A stretch of DNA of 64,000 bases from Rhodobacter sp. NTK016B (GCF_017303295.1 NZ_JAFKOK010000016.1:1-64000); one strand, 5' to 3'; counted from the first letter of the stretch, positions 26,360-34,996 are shown. Made by a program: numbers and translations. Notes: generated by a model not told the origin, from the letters alone.

Positions 26360-26766
26360 TGACACAGCGAAGCGATCCGACCGATGCCATCCCGGAGACC
26401 ACGCTTGCAGCGCTGGGGGCGATGCCCGAGGCCGCGCGGGCCGGGGTGCATGCACTGCGGCGGATGATCCTGCGTGTCGCCGCAGAAGAAAACACTGCCG
26501 TCCGTGAAGAGCTGCGCTGGGGCCAGCCCGCATTTCTGTCGCCCAAGGGCACGACGATCCGCATCGGCACGCACAAAGCCGCGCGCTTCGCGTTTTTCGT
26601 GCATTGCCAGACAAGCCTGATCGACGACTTCCGCGCGGGGCCGGGCGCGGCCATGGCGTTCGACGGAACGCGCGGCGTGCTGTTCAACGATCCGGACGAG
26701 ATCGACGCGGCGGCGATGACGATCCTGATCCGCAACGCTTTGAGCTATCGCCAACCGCGTCGCTAG
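26359..26766 (+). CDS. DUF1801-family protein
   Basis: This 135-residue soluble protein has the DUF1801 (YdhG-like) pattern: an N-terminal helix LRRMILRVAAEENTAVREELRWGQPAFLSPKGTTIRIGTHKAARFAFFVHCQTSLIDDFR followed by a short helical C-terminus. Its function is unknown. The ATG overlaps the stop of the GyrI-like gene by one base. Its presence with two ligand-binding proteins suggests the same chemical response, but nothing in the sequence names it. Confidence 0.82.
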   Translation: MTQRSDPTDAIPETTLAALGAMPEAARAGVHALRRMILRVAAEENTAVREELRWGQPAFLSPKGTTIRIGTHKAARFAFFVHCQTSLIDDFRAGPGAAMAFDGTRGVLFNDPDEIDAAAMTILIRNALSYRQPRR

Positions 26767-26892
26767 GGCCTGCGGGCTGAGACATTTCCAACCTTTGACT
26801 CACTGATGGGCCGCACCTCGCGCCGTAACCTTGTCTTCTTCAGGCAGAAGGGTTCTCGGGGCGCCGTCAGGGCGGTTGCCTCTATCGCCTAA

Positions 26893-26930
26893 GAAAAAAG
26901 CGCGCGCCTCGCAGATGCGGGCGCGCGCTT
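26893..26930 (-). terminator. Terminator of malyl-CoA lyase gene
   Basis: AGCGCGCGC and GCGCGCGCT arms around a 12-base loop. Read on the minus strand, the hairpin is followed by a run of six T. It lies ~45 bases beyond the lyase stop codon. Confidence 0.8.
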
Positions 26931-26976
26931 CTCCTCCCCGGTGCCCGGCTGGCCCTCCCCGGCCGCCGGGCCGGAT

Positions 26977-27936
26977 TCACTTGCGGGCGATCAGCTCGGC
27001 CTGTTTCACGATCACCTCGGCTTGCTTCATCGAGGCGATGTCGATGAGCTTGCCCTTGTAGGTCGTGGCGCCCTGGCCCTGCGCTTTGGCCTCTTCCATC
27101 GCGCTCAGGATCGCACGGGCATCGGCGACGGCCTCGTCCGAGGGCGTGAAGACCTCGTTGGCCAGCGCCACTTGCTTGGGATGGATGGCCCATTTGCCGA
27201 CCATACCCAGCGTGGCCGAGCGGCGCGCCTGCGCGCGGAAGCCGTCATCGTCCGAGAAATCGCCGAACGGGCCATCGACGGGCAGCACGCCATGCGTGCG
27301 ACACGCGGCGACAATCTTGGCCTGCGCCCAGTGCCACGGATCCGACCAATAGGACGCGCCGTCGCGCAGCATGTAGTAGTTTTCCTGCGTGCCGCCGATC
27401 CCGGTGGTCTGCATCCCCATTGAGGCCGCGAAATCGGCGGCGCCGAGGCTCATCGCCTGCAGGCGCGGCGAGGCGGCGGCGATTTCCTCGGCATGAGCGA
27501 TGCCGGCGGCGCTTTCGATGATGACTTCGAAACTGATCGGCTTGGTGCGGCCCTTGGCGCGTTCGATCGCCGTCACCAACGCGTCGACGGCATAGATGTC
27601 GGCGGCACAGCCCACTTTCGGGATCATGATCTGATCGAGCCGCTCGCTCGCCTGTTCCAGCAGATCCACGACATCCTTGTACCAATACGGTGTGTCGAGA
27701 CCGTTGATGCGCACCGAAAGATATTTGGTGTTCCAGTCCACATCATGCGTGGCCGCGATGATATTGGCGCGGGCGGTGTCCTTGTCCGACGGCGCGACGC
27801 TGTCTTCGAGATCGAGATTGATCACGTCCGCCGCCGAGGCTGCCATCTTCTCGAACAGCGCTGTGCGCGAGCCGGGGCCGAAAAGCTGGCAGCGGTTCGG
27901 ACGGGCCGGAGAAGCGGGCTGGATACGGAAGGACAT
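26977..27936 (-). CDS. mcl1: L-malyl-CoA / beta-methylmalyl-CoA lyase
   Basis: This 319-residue CitE-like enzyme interconverts malyl-CoA with acetyl-CoA plus glyoxylate, and beta-methylmalyl-CoA with propionyl-CoA plus glyoxylate, in the ethylmalonyl-CoA pathway. Key blocks are CQLFGPGSRTALFEKM, DVINLDLEDSVAPSDKD (metal-binding acidic residues), ISFEVIIESAAGIAHAEEIAAASPRL, LGAADFAASMG and GKWAIHPKQVALANEVF. Length and motifs match Mcl1 of Rhodobacteraceae closely. The start at MSFRIQPA was preferred over upstream in-frame codons that lack a binding site. The 3' end has a strong terminator. Confidence 0.94.
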   Translation of the reverse strand: MSFRIQPASPARPNRCQLFGPGSRTALFEKMAASAADVINLDLEDSVAPSDKDTARANIIAATHDVDWNTKYLSVRINGLDTPYWYKDVVDLLEQASERLDQIMIPKVGCAADIYAVDALVTAIERAKGRTKPISFEVIIESAAGIAHAEEIAAASPRLQAMSLGAADFAASMGMQTTGIGGTQENYYMLRDGASYWSDPWHWAQAKIVAACRTHGVLPVDGPFGDFSDDDGFRAQARRSATLGMVGKWAIHPKQVALANEVFTPSDEAVADARAILSAMEEAKAQGQGATTYKGKLIDIASMKQAEVIVKQAELIARK

Positions 27937-28282
27937 TCGGGTCTCGCGATAGGAAGTTTCGAATTTCTTGCCTCTGTGGTTATTATGTTGCGCTGCGCTG
28001 CGCAAGAGATTTTCTGCGACTGCGAGAAATCCGGGCATTGGCGGCAAAAACCGGCGCGAAATCCGGCGCTGCGCGGACCGGGCAGGGAGAAGGGCGATGT
28101 CGGCGATTCTGCGTCAGGCTGCGCGAATTCGGCGTGGCTTGGGCGGCATGCCAGAAGAAAACATCGCAAATTCGCCAAAGTGTCGAAGAATGTTCGCAAG
28201 TTCGGGTTCGGCCTGTCGGAAATATCAAGGACATTTCCCGTATCCCGTTGCATGCTTGGAGCAACCTGAATTGGAGCCTGCG
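27937..28282. other. Divergent intergenic region between mcl1 and dgcN
   Basis: I see no gene in these 346 bases. About 52 bases before mcl1 there is a three-part symmetrical element, TTGCGC-t-GCGC-t-GCGCAA (27988-28005), a possible operator. The part before dgcN is AT-richer than its surroundings, with repeated TTCGC/GCGAA words (28157-28207), but I could not define a clear promoter. Confidence 0.4.
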
Positions 28283-29284
28283 ATGATCGAAACACCTTAT
28301 CTGCTCTTCCTGGGCGACGCGCCCGACATGCTGGCCGCCAAGGTGGCTCAGGGTATCAAGGACTGGCGCCCGGAATACGCGCTGGGGCAATTGCGGCTCG
28401 AAGGCTGCAAGGCCGATATGGGCCTGCCCGACATGACGCTGGCAGAGGCCAAGGAAGCGGGTGTGAAGACCGTGGTGATCGGCGTCGCGAATCGCGGCGG
28501 GGTCATCAGCCAGAAATGGAAAAAGGTGCTGATCGAGGCGCTGGAGGAAGGGTTCGACCTGGCCTCGGGGCTGCACAACCTGCTGCGGGACGAGGAAGAC
28601 CTCGCCGCCGTCGCCAAGGCCACCGGCCGCACCCTGCATGACGTGCGCATCCCCTCGGTCAAGTATCCCATCGCCAATGGCGAGAAGCGGACAGGCAAAC
28701 GCTGTCTGGCCGTGGGGACGGATTGCTCGGTCGGCAAGATGTACACCGCTCTGTGCATGGAAAAAGACATGCGCGAGCGCGGCATGAAGGCCACGTTCCG
28801 CGCCACCGGTCAGACCGGGATCCTGATCACCGGCGGTGGTGTGCCGCTGGACGCGGTGATCGCCGATTTCATGGCGGGCTCGATCGAGTACCTGACGCCC
28901 GACAACGATGCCGATCACTGGGACCTGATCGAAGGGCAGGGATCGCTGTTCCATGTCAGCTATTCGGGCGTCACCATGGCGCTGGTCCATGGCGGCCAGC
29001 CCGACGCGCTGATCCTGTGCCACGAGCCGACCCGCAGCCATATGCGCGGTCTGCCGGGCTATCAGCTGCCGTCGATCACCACCCTGCGCGACACCGCGCT
29101 GACGCTGGCGCGGGTGGCGAACCCGGCCTGCGTGGCGGTGGGCGTGTCGGTCAATACCCAGCATATGAGCGATGACGAGGCGAAGGCCTATCTGGCGCAG
29201 GTCGAGGAAGAGACGGGGCTGCCCGCGACCGACCCGTTCCGCTATGGCGCCGCCAAGCTGGTCGACGCGCTGGAAGCGATCTGA
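28283..29284 (+). CDS. dgcN: DgcN: D-glutamate N-acetyltransferase (DUF1611 family)
   Basis: This 333-residue protein matches the DUF1611 family, whose member DgcN was recently shown to acetylate D-glutamate in marine bacteria. A nucleotide-binding-like loop, GTDCSVGKM, lies at ~145-153, followed by ALCMEKDMRERGMKATFRATGQTGILITGGGVPLDAVIADF. Further conserved blocks are DLIEGQGSLFHVSYSGV and LCHEPTRSHMRGLPGY. The start at MIETPYL is preceded by TTGGAG. DgcA follows after a repeat element, as in known dgcN-dgcA pairs. Substrate assignment is from family and context. Confidence 0.88.
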   Translation: MIETPYLLFLGDAPDMLAAKVAQGIKDWRPEYALGQLRLEGCKADMGLPDMTLAEAKEAGVKTVVIGVANRGGVISQKWKKVLIEALEEGFDLASGLHNLLRDEEDLAAVAKATGRTLHDVRIPSVKYPIANGEKRTGKRCLAVGTDCSVGKMYTALCMEKDMRERGMKATFRATGQTGILITGGGVPLDAVIADFMAGSIEYLTPDNDADHWDLIEGQGSLFHVSYSGVTMALVHGGQPDALILCHEPTRSHMRGLPGYQLPSITTLRDTALTLARVANPACVAVGVSVNTQHMSDDEAKAYLAQVEEETGLPATDPFRYGAAKLVDALEAI

Positions 29285-29360
29285 GCCGGGCGAGGGGGGC
29301 TTTGTGTCCCCGGTTTCCGACAAGAGGCGAGGGGGCTGCGCGCCCCCTCGCGCTCCCTGC

Positions 29361-29426
29361 GCCAAGGGGGGGCTGTCTGCCCCCCCCCTTGGCTCCCCCC
29401 GAGGATATTTCTGGATTAAAGATGAG
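29361..29426 (+). repeat. Single gene-end repeat between dgcN and dgcA
   Basis: A GCCAAGGGGGGGC...GCCCCCCCCCTTGGC hairpin (29361-29393) is followed by CCGAGGATATTTCTGGATTA-AAGATG. It is one copy of the element found paired at 17641 and 22491. Here it sits between codirectional genes, 7 bases before the dgcA start, and could weaken readthrough from dgcN. Confidence 0.7.
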
Positions 29427-29432
29427 GGTGGC

Positions 29433-30395
29433 ATGATCCGCGTTGACGCCGAGAGTTTCCGGTTGGCCGAAGTGTTCACCATATCGCGCGGCTCGCGCAC
29501 TGAAGCGAAGGTGCTGACCGTGCGCATCGAGCGAGACGGCGTGGTGGGTTGGGGCGAATGCGTGCCCTATGCGCGCTATGACGAGACGCTCGAGAGCGTG
29601 GCCGGGGAAATCCGGGGTCTGCCCGACGGGATCGATCGGGTGGCCTTGCAGGCGGCGCTGCCCGCCGGGGCCGCGCGCAATGCCGTCGATTGCGCGCTGT
29701 GGGATCTGGAGGCCAAGCGCGCGGGCAAGCGGGTCTGGGAGTTGGCCGGGTTGCGCCGGCCGGGGCCGGAGATCACCTGTTTCACCCTGTCGCTGGATAC
29801 GCCCGAGAAGATGCAGGAGGCCGCCGCGCGGCATGCGCATCGACCGGTGCTGAAGATCAAGCTGGGCACGCCCGACGACATGGCGCGGCTGGAAGCGGTG
29901 CGGCGCGGTGCACCCGATGCGCGCATCGTGGTCGACGCGAATGAGGGCTGGACGGCCGAGGTCTATTCCGAACTGGCACCGCATCTGCTGCGGCTGGGCG
30001 TCGCGATGGTCGAGCAGCCCCTGCCGGCCGGGCAGGACGATCTGCTGGGCGAGATCGCGCGGCCGCTGCCGGTCTGCGCCGATGAGAGCTGCCATGACCG
30101 GGCCTCGCTGCCGGAGCTGAAGGGCAAGTACGACATGGTCAACATCAAGCTCGACAAGACCGGCGGACTGACCGAGGCGCTGGCGCTGCGCGATGCCGCG
30201 CGGGCCGAGGGGTATCAGGTGATGGTGGGTTGCATGGTGGGCACCTCGCTGGCGATGGCGCCTGCGGTTCTGGTGGCGCAGGGGGCGGAGGTGACGGATC
30301 TCGACGGGCCGCTGCTGCTGGCCGAGGACCGCGACGTGCCGCTGGCCTTTGACGAGCGGGGCGTGCATCCCTCGGAACCCGGGCTCTGGGGATGA
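29433..30395 (+). CDS. dgcA: DgcA: N-acetyl-D-glutamate racemase (enolase superfamily)
   Basis: This 320-residue enzyme is of the mandelate-racemase/dipeptide-epimerase type. The catalytic set is visible: KIK at 141-143, metal ligands Asp168 (VVDAN), Glu194 (VEQPLP) and Asp217 (ADES), and a second Lys at 239 (VNIKLDKTGG). Homologues next to dgcN racemise N-acetyl-D-glutamate to the L form, the second step of D-Glu use; otherwise the family acts on Ala-Glu dipeptides, so dipeptide epimerase is the main alternative. The start follows GAGGGTGG. The stop overlaps the metallophosphoesterase gene (ATGA). Confidence 0.88.
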   Translation: MIRVDAESFRLAEVFTISRGSRTEAKVLTVRIERDGVVGWGECVPYARYDETLESVAGEIRGLPDGIDRVALQAALPAGAARNAVDCALWDLEAKRAGKRVWELAGLRRPGPEITCFTLSLDTPEKMQEAAARHAHRPVLKIKLGTPDDMARLEAVRRGAPDARIVVDANEGWTAEVYSELAPHLLRLGVAMVEQPLPAGQDDLLGEIARPLPVCADESCHDRASLPELKGKYDMVNIKLDKTGGLTEALALRDAARAEGYQVMVGCMVGTSLAMAPAVLVAQGAEVTDLDGPLLLAEDRDVPLAFDERGVHPSEPGLWG

Positions 30396-31132
30396 AACTC
30401 GCCGCGCTCGCGGATATCCACGGCAATGCCGATGCGCTGGCGGCGGTGCTGGCCGATGCCGTGGCGCAGGGTGCCGGGCAGATGGTGATCCTGGGCGATC
30501 ATTTCAGCGGGCCGCTGGATGCCGCCGGGACCTGGGCGCAGCTGAAGGGGCTCGATGCGCTGTGTCTGCGGGGCAATCACGACCGCTACCTGCTGGATCA
30601 GCCACGCGAGGCGATGGGGGCCTCGGACGCGGCGGCGCATGACGCGCTGCCGGGCGAGGCGCTGGACTGGCTGGCGGGTTTGCCGACGGTGCTGCGCTTC
30701 GACGGGGTGTTTTGCTGCCATGGCACGCCGGCGAGCGACGAGACCTATCTGTGCGAGCGCATCACGCCCGACGGCGCGGTGGCGCAACGCGACTGCGAGA
30801 CGATTTCGCGGCTTCTGGCCGGGATCGAGGCGGGGCTTGTCCTGTGCGCGCATTCGCATCTGCCGCGCGCACTGCGCCTGCCCGACGGGCGGCAGGTGGT
30901 CAATCCCGGCTCGGTCGGCTGCCCGGCCTATCTGGACGATGCGCCGGTGCCGCACCGGGTGGAATCGGGCTTTCCCGAGGCCAGCTATGCGCTGATCGAG
31001 CCGGGCGCGCGGGGCTGGGATGTGAGTTTTCGCCGGGTGGCTTATGACAGCCACGGGCAGATCCGCCGCGCCGTGGGGGCCGGGCGGACCGACTGGGCCG
31101 GCGCTTTGCGCACCGGCTGGATCGCCTCTTGA
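30392..31132 (+). CDS. Metallophosphoesterase (YfcE/MJ0936-like calcineurin fold)
   Basis: This 246-residue protein has the two-metal phosphoesterase motifs in order: DIHGN (8-12), GDH (~34-36), GNHD (~58-61), CHGTP (~108) and HSHLPR (~153-158), then NPGSVG. The usual GDxx motif has His after Asp. Substrate may be a phosphodiester or phosphomonoester. Its ATG overlaps the dgcA stop, so it belongs to the D-glutamate operon. Why a phosphoesterase should be there is not evident from known pathway chemistry. Confidence 0.88.
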   Translation: MKLAALADIHGNADALAAVLADAVAQGAGQMVILGDHFSGPLDAAGTWAQLKGLDALCLRGNHDRYLLDQPREAMGASDAAAHDALPGEALDWLAGLPTVLRFDGVFCCHGTPASDETYLCERITPDGAVAQRDCETISRLLAGIEAGLVLCAHSHLPRALRLPDGRQVVNPGSVGCPAYLDDAPVPHRVESGFPEASYALIEPGARGWDVSFRRVAYDSHGQIRRAVGAGRTDWAGALRTGWIAS

Positions 31133-31182
31133 CGTGCCGCCCGGCAGGGCGGAAGAACCTGACAAAAGTGATGGAGACCCGC

Positions 31183-32046
31183 ATGACCCGCACCGTGTAT
31201 CTGAACGGCGACTTCCTGCCCGAGGACGAGGCCAAGGTCTCGATCTTCGACCGTGCCTTCCTGATGGCGGACGGCGTGTACGAGGTGACCTCGGTTCTGG
31301 GCGGCAAGCTGATCGATTTCGACGGCCATGTGACGCGGCTGCAGCGCTCGCTCGACGAGCTGGAAATGGTCAACCCGCTGAGCCGCGACGAATGGCTGGA
31401 AATCCACCGCAAGCTGGTCGAGATCAACGGCATCGACGAGGGCATGATCTATCTGCAGGTCTCGCGCGGGGCGCCGGGCGATCGCGATTTCGTCTGGCCC
31501 GATCCCGCGACCTGCCCGCCGACGGTGGTGCTGTTCACGCAAAACAAACCGGGGCTGGCCGACAGCCCGGCGGCGAAGAAGGGCATTTCGGTGATCTCGA
31601 TCCCCGATATCCGCTGGGGCCGTCGTGACATCAAGACGACGCAGCTTCTGTACCCGTCGATGGGCAAGATGCTGGCCAAGAAGGCGGGCGCGGACGATGC
31701 GTGGCTGGTCGAAGACGGGCTGGTGACCGAGGGAACCTCGAACAACGCCTATATCGTCAAGGGTAACCAGATCATCACCCGCCAGCTGTCCAATGACATC
31801 CTGCACGGGATCACCCGCGCGGCGGTGCTGAAATTCGCGCGCGAGGCGCAGATGGAGGTGGTCGAGCGCCCCTTCACCATCGAAGAGGCGCAGCAGGCGG
31901 ACGAGGCTTTCGTGACCTCGGCCTCGACCTTCGTGATGCCGGTCGTGTCGGTCGATGGCGCCGCGCTGGGCGATGGCACGCCGGGGCACGTGGCAGCAAG
32001 AATGCGCGAGATCTATCTGGACGAGATGCGCAAGGCGGCGATCTGA
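31183..32046 (+). CDS. dat: D-amino-acid transaminase (fold-type IV PLP enzyme)
   Basis: This 287-residue enzyme moves amino groups between D-amino acids and 2-oxoacids (D-Ala and D-Glu in known members). The PLP lysine is Lys151 in RRDIKTTQLL; the Glu of VTEGTSNNAY (~183) contacts the cofactor ring nitrogen. The N-terminal stretch YLNGDFLPEDEAKVSIFDRAFLMADGVYEV and LHGITRAAVLKFA match DAAT rather than the branched-chain form. The second ATG (31183) was chosen because GGAGA lies inside the upstream alternative at 31171. It ends the D-amino-acid operon and is followed by a strong terminator. Confidence 0.9.
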   Translation: MTRTVYLNGDFLPEDEAKVSIFDRAFLMADGVYEVTSVLGGKLIDFDGHVTRLQRSLDELEMVNPLSRDEWLEIHRKLVEINGIDEGMIYLQVSRGAPGDRDFVWPDPATCPPTVVLFTQNKPGLADSPAAKKGISVISIPDIRWGRRDIKTTQLLYPSMGKMLAKKAGADDAWLVEDGLVTEGTSNNAYIVKGNQIITRQLSNDILHGITRAAVLKFAREAQMEVVERPFTIEEAQQADEAFVTSASTFVMPVVSVDGAALGDGTPGHVAARMREIYLDEMRKAAI

Positions 32047-32070
32047 GCGCCATTGCTCAGGGATAACGGG

Positions 32071-32104
32071 AAAGGGGGCACGCGGTCGGCGGCCCCCTTT
32101 TTTT
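32071..32104 (+). terminator. Terminator of the dgcN-dgcA-dat operon
   Basis: AAAGGGGGC and GCCCCCTTT arms followed by four more T residues, 24 bases after the dat stop codon. Confidence 0.85.
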
Positions 32105-32124
32105 GCGGCTTGTCTGGCCCGCCC

Positions 32125-33399
32125 CTAGGGGGACGGTTCTGATGTGATGACAATCTGGTCGGGGTCGAAGTTCTCGGGCGAGAGAAGAACCATGACTTCG
32201 GTTCCGTTCAGCGTGATCGTCACGTCGCCTGTCTCGGGATCGGTCTCGGTCTCAAGAGCATAATCGGGGGGCGGCGAGGGATCGTCGGGATTGCCAGACG
32301 GATAGGTGACATTCAGCGTCAGCGTTTCGGAACTGCCATCGTAATCGGTGATGATCGTGGCACCATTGTCGATGGGCGCCGGGTTGTCGTAATCGGAGAT
32401 CAGCGCGCTGACGGTGAAGCTGTCGGCCCCCTCGCCCCCGGTCAGCGTCGCGCCGTAACCGCCTTCGAGGATATCGTCGCCTTCACCGCCTTCGGCCCGG
32501 ATACTGCCATAGGCCGCAAGGTAATCGTCGCCGTCGCCCCCGGACAACAAGCCTTCTTCATCGCCTTCGAGGTTGTTGCCGACCAGCGTGTCGTTGCCCT
32601 GACCGCCCAGCAGGGTGATGTCTCCGCGGCCTTCCATCCAGTCGTCGCCGTCGCCACCATCCATGTAGCGGCCGCCCATCAGGCTATCGTCGCCCGCGCC
32701 GCCCAGAAGCGTGCTGTCGCCACGAGGATCGGCCTGAAGGGTCAGCCCGCCGGTCGCGTTTCTCGCATCGATCAGGTACTCGCCGCGGCCCACGGAATAA
32801 CGCTCAATGTTCTCGAACACCACGGTCGAGGTGCCGTCGGTGACAGAGCCCGAATTGTCGTCGTCGAGCCGGATCGTCGCGCCGCCCAGTACGTTGAGGG
32901 TAAGGCGGTCATGCCCCTCGCCCCCGTCGAGCGCACCGTTGCCCAGATTGCCAAAGAGCTGAAGCGAGTCGGTGCCATCGCCGCCGTTCATGATGATGTC
33001 GTCGCCGCGCGAGATCAGCGTGTCGTTGCCCGAACCGCCGTCGAGCACATCGTTACCCATGCCGCCGTCGAGGTTATCGTCGCCCTCGTTGCCTGTCAGG
33101 GTGTCGTTACCCACGCCGCCGAAGAGCCAATCTTCGCCTTCGCCGCCGACCAAAGCATCGTTTCCGCCGTCACCGTGAAGCGTGTCATCCCCGCCGCCGC
33201 CGTTGATCGTGTCGTCGCCGCCAAGACCGTGGATCTCGTCATCCTCATCGCTGCCGTCGATGAGATCGGCGCCTTCGGTGCCTTCCTCGGGTTCTTCGAT
33301 CGGGGGCTCTTCGGGATCGACCGGGTCATCGGGGCCGGGGGCGAAGCCCGCCGCTGCGAAAGCCAGCGCCGCGCCGATCAACAGGAATGCCAGTACCAT
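32125..33399 (-). CDS. RTX (hemolysin-type) calcium-binding repeat protein
   Basis: This 424-residue acidic protein begins with a hydrophobic segment lacking basic residues ([20 protein letters not shown]), then a Pro/Glu/Asp-rich stretch. Many RTX nonapeptides (GGxGxDxLx, such as [29 protein letters not shown]) follow in several blocks, which fold into Ca-filled beta rolls. The last ~110 residues are repeat-free ([17 protein letters not shown] ... [34 protein letters not shown]). The start at 33399 follows GAGGTG. It is probably exported or surface-held; no type I secretion genes are in the window. It resembles its neighbour in plan and cap domain. Confidence 0.85.
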   Translation of the reverse strand: MVLAFLLIGAALAFAAAGFAPGPDDPVDPEEPPIEEPEEGTEGADLIDGSDEDDEIHGLGGDDTINGGGGDDTLHGDGGNDALVGGEGEDWLFGGVGNDTLTGNEGDDNLDGGMGNDVLDGGSGNDTLISRGDDIIMNGGDGTDSLQLFGNLGNGALDGGEGHDRLTLNVLGGATIRLDDDNSGSVTDGTSTVVFENIERYSVGRGEYLIDARNATGGLTLQADPRGDSTLLGGAGDDSLMGGRYMDGGDGDDWMEGRGDITLLGGQGNDTLVGNNLEGDEEGLLSGGDGDDYLAAYGSIRAEGGEGDDILEGGYGATLTGGEGADSFTVSALISDYDNPAPIDNGATIITDYDGSSETLTLNVTYPSGNPDDPSPPPDYALETETDPETGDVTITLNGTEVMVLLSPENFDPDQIVITSEPSP

Positions 33400-33526
33400 T
33401 ACACACCTCGGAAACACGAATAGGTTGAATGCTCGACCGCAAGCCGAAAGTTGTCAAGTTTAATCAATCTGTTCTGAGTTTGGCGCGGGGAAGCGGGGCG
33501 TTCCGGCCGGGCATTTGCGCGGCAGA

Positions 33527-33561
33527 GGAAACAGTCAGAAATTCAGCCTGAAACTGTTTCC
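33527..33561. promoter_or_regulatory. 35-bp palindrome upstream of the first RTX gene
   Basis: GGAAACAGT (33527-33535) and ACTGTTTCC (33553-33561) are exact inverted 9-mers separated by 17 bases. They begin 127 bases before the RTX start codon. A matching element with the same 17-base spacing lies ahead of the other RTX gene. Confidence 0.65.
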
Positions 33562-33587
33562 CTTGCCAACGCAATTGAGGGGGCCTG

Positions 33588-34880
33588 CTAAGCCTCGGTC
33601 GCGCTGGTGTACTCGACCACAAGATCGGTCGCGGAATCGAATCCAGTGGCATCGCCGATCACCGCCCAGACCTGCCCGCCCACCAGAATGCTCAGCGCGC
33701 CGGTTTCGGGGTCGGTCTCGGTCGTGACGTCGGGTTGGGTCTCGCCATCGGTTTCGATGCGCAGAACCATCGTGTCCTGACCGGCCTGGAAATAGCCCAG
33801 TTGCAGCGCGTCGCCGCTATCGGTGTCGGAATAGCTGTCGGCCAGAACGAAAGTGTCCTGCCCTTCGCTGCCATCCATCGAATCCATGCGGTCGCCGACC
33901 AGCGTGTCGTCGCCGATCCCGCCCAGAAGCGTATCCGACCCTTCGCCACCGGACAGGAAATCGTTCCCTTCGCCGCCAATCAAAAGATCGTTGCCGATCC
34001 CGCCGTAAAGCGAATCGTTGCCGGTGCCGCCGTCGAGTTCATCGTTGCCGCTGCCGCCATAAAGCGTGTCGTCTTGGGCGCCGCCGTCGAGGCTGTCATT
34101 ACCCTCGCCGCCGAACAGGATGTCGACGCCGTCCTCGCCTGCGAGCGTGTCATTGCCAAAGCCGCCGAACAGTTCGTCATTGCCGTTGCCGCCGTAAAGG
34201 TCGTCCCAGCCGCCATCGCCGTAGAGCGTGTCGTTCCAGTCGCCGCCCCAGAGGGTGTCGCCGCCGTCGCCCCCATGAAGCAGGTCGCGCCCGCCGCCGC
34301 CGTCCAGATTGTCGCGCCCGTCACCGCCGAACAGGGTGTCGTCGCCTTCGTCGCCGCTCACATTATCGTTGCCCCAGCCGGCATAGATCAGGTCGTTGCC
34401 GCCACCGCCATACAGGCCGTCATTGCTGCCGCCCCCGTAAAGCGAGTCGTTGCCTTCGCCGCCATAGACGCGGTCGGACCCGTCGCCGCCGCCGAGCACG
34501 TCATTGCCGCGCCCGCCGTCGAGCTGGTCATTGCCCGAGCCGCCCCAGAGGCTGTCATAGCCATTGCCGCCGAACAGGTGGTCATTCCAGTCGCCGCCGG
34601 CCAGCATGTCGTTGCCATCGCCGCCATAGAGCCAGTCACGTCCGCCGTCGCCGTAAAGCGAGTCGTTGCCACCCCCGCCCGAGATCGTGTCATCGCCGCG
34701 CAGGCCCCGGATGAAGTCGCCAGCGCCGGTCCCGTCGAGGCTGTCATCGCCATTGGATCCGAGCCGGTCGATTTCCATGCCGTCTTCGGGCGCGGCATCC
34801 TCGTCGAACGGCGTTGCGGTGCTGACACCGCCGAACGCTGCGGCAAGCCCCAGCGTTGCGAACAAACCGATCAGTGGCAT
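33588..34880 (-). CDS. RTX (hemolysin-type) calcium-binding repeat protein
   Basis: This 430-residue acidic protein has a hydrophobic N-terminus ([22 protein letters not shown]) and an almost unbroken run of RTX nonapeptides from ~45 to ~325 (for example [29 protein letters not shown]), enriched in aromatic residues. A repeat-free C-terminal cap (~340-430) contains [33 protein letters not shown] and [38 protein letters not shown], clearly related to the cap of its neighbour. Compared with that neighbour its repeats are more regular. Its promoter carries a CtrA-type motif and the shared palindrome. Export is likely; function is unknown. Confidence 0.87.
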   Translation of the reverse strand: MPLIGLFATLGLAAAFGGVSTATPFDEDAAPEDGMEIDRLGSNGDDSLDGTGAGDFIRGLRGDDTISGGGGNDSLYGDGGRDWLYGGDGNDMLAGGDWNDHLFGGNGYDSLWGGSGNDQLDGGRGNDVLGGGDGSDRVYGGEGNDSLYGGGSNDGLYGGGGNDLIYAGWGNDNVSGDEGDDTLFGGDGRDNLDGGGGRDLLHGGDGGDTLWGGDWNDTLYGDGGWDDLYGGNGNDELFGGFGNDTLAGEDGVDILFGGEGNDSLDGGAQDDTLYGGSGNDELDGGTGNDSLYGGIGNDLLIGGEGNDFLSGGEGSDTLLGGIGDDTLVGDRMDSMDGSEGQDTFVLADSYSDTDSGDALQLGYFQAGQDTMVLRIETDGETQPDVTTETDPETGALSILVGGQVWAVIGDATGFDSATDLVVEYTSATEA

Positions 34881-34912
34881 GACGATTACCTCGTAAACAA
34901 TCCGTCTTTAAT

Positions 34913-34930
34913 TCGTTAACGAACTCTTAA
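34913..34930. promoter_or_regulatory. CtrA-type site and palindrome before the second RTX gene
   Basis: TTAACGAACTCTTAA (34916-34930) is a perfect TTAA-N7-TTAA. It overlaps the perfect 12-bp palindrome TTCGTTAACGAA (34913-34924), and both lie ~35 bases before the start codon at 34880. Confidence 0.6.
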
Positions 34931-34996
34931 TGTCCTTGGATATCAAGGTCCGACCGTACGGGATGTATTGGAACTGCGCCTATTTGGCGCGATTGA

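Noticed and set aside
33527-33561. Reading the RTX palindromes as intrinsic terminators
   Set aside because: Stems are AT-moderate with 17-base loops and no T tract on either strand, and spacing to the downstream start is conserved.
32125-34880. Regularly spaced repeats that could be mistaken for a CRISPR array
   Set aside because: The repeats are in frame, encode RTX nonapeptides, vary at third positions and have no unique spacers.
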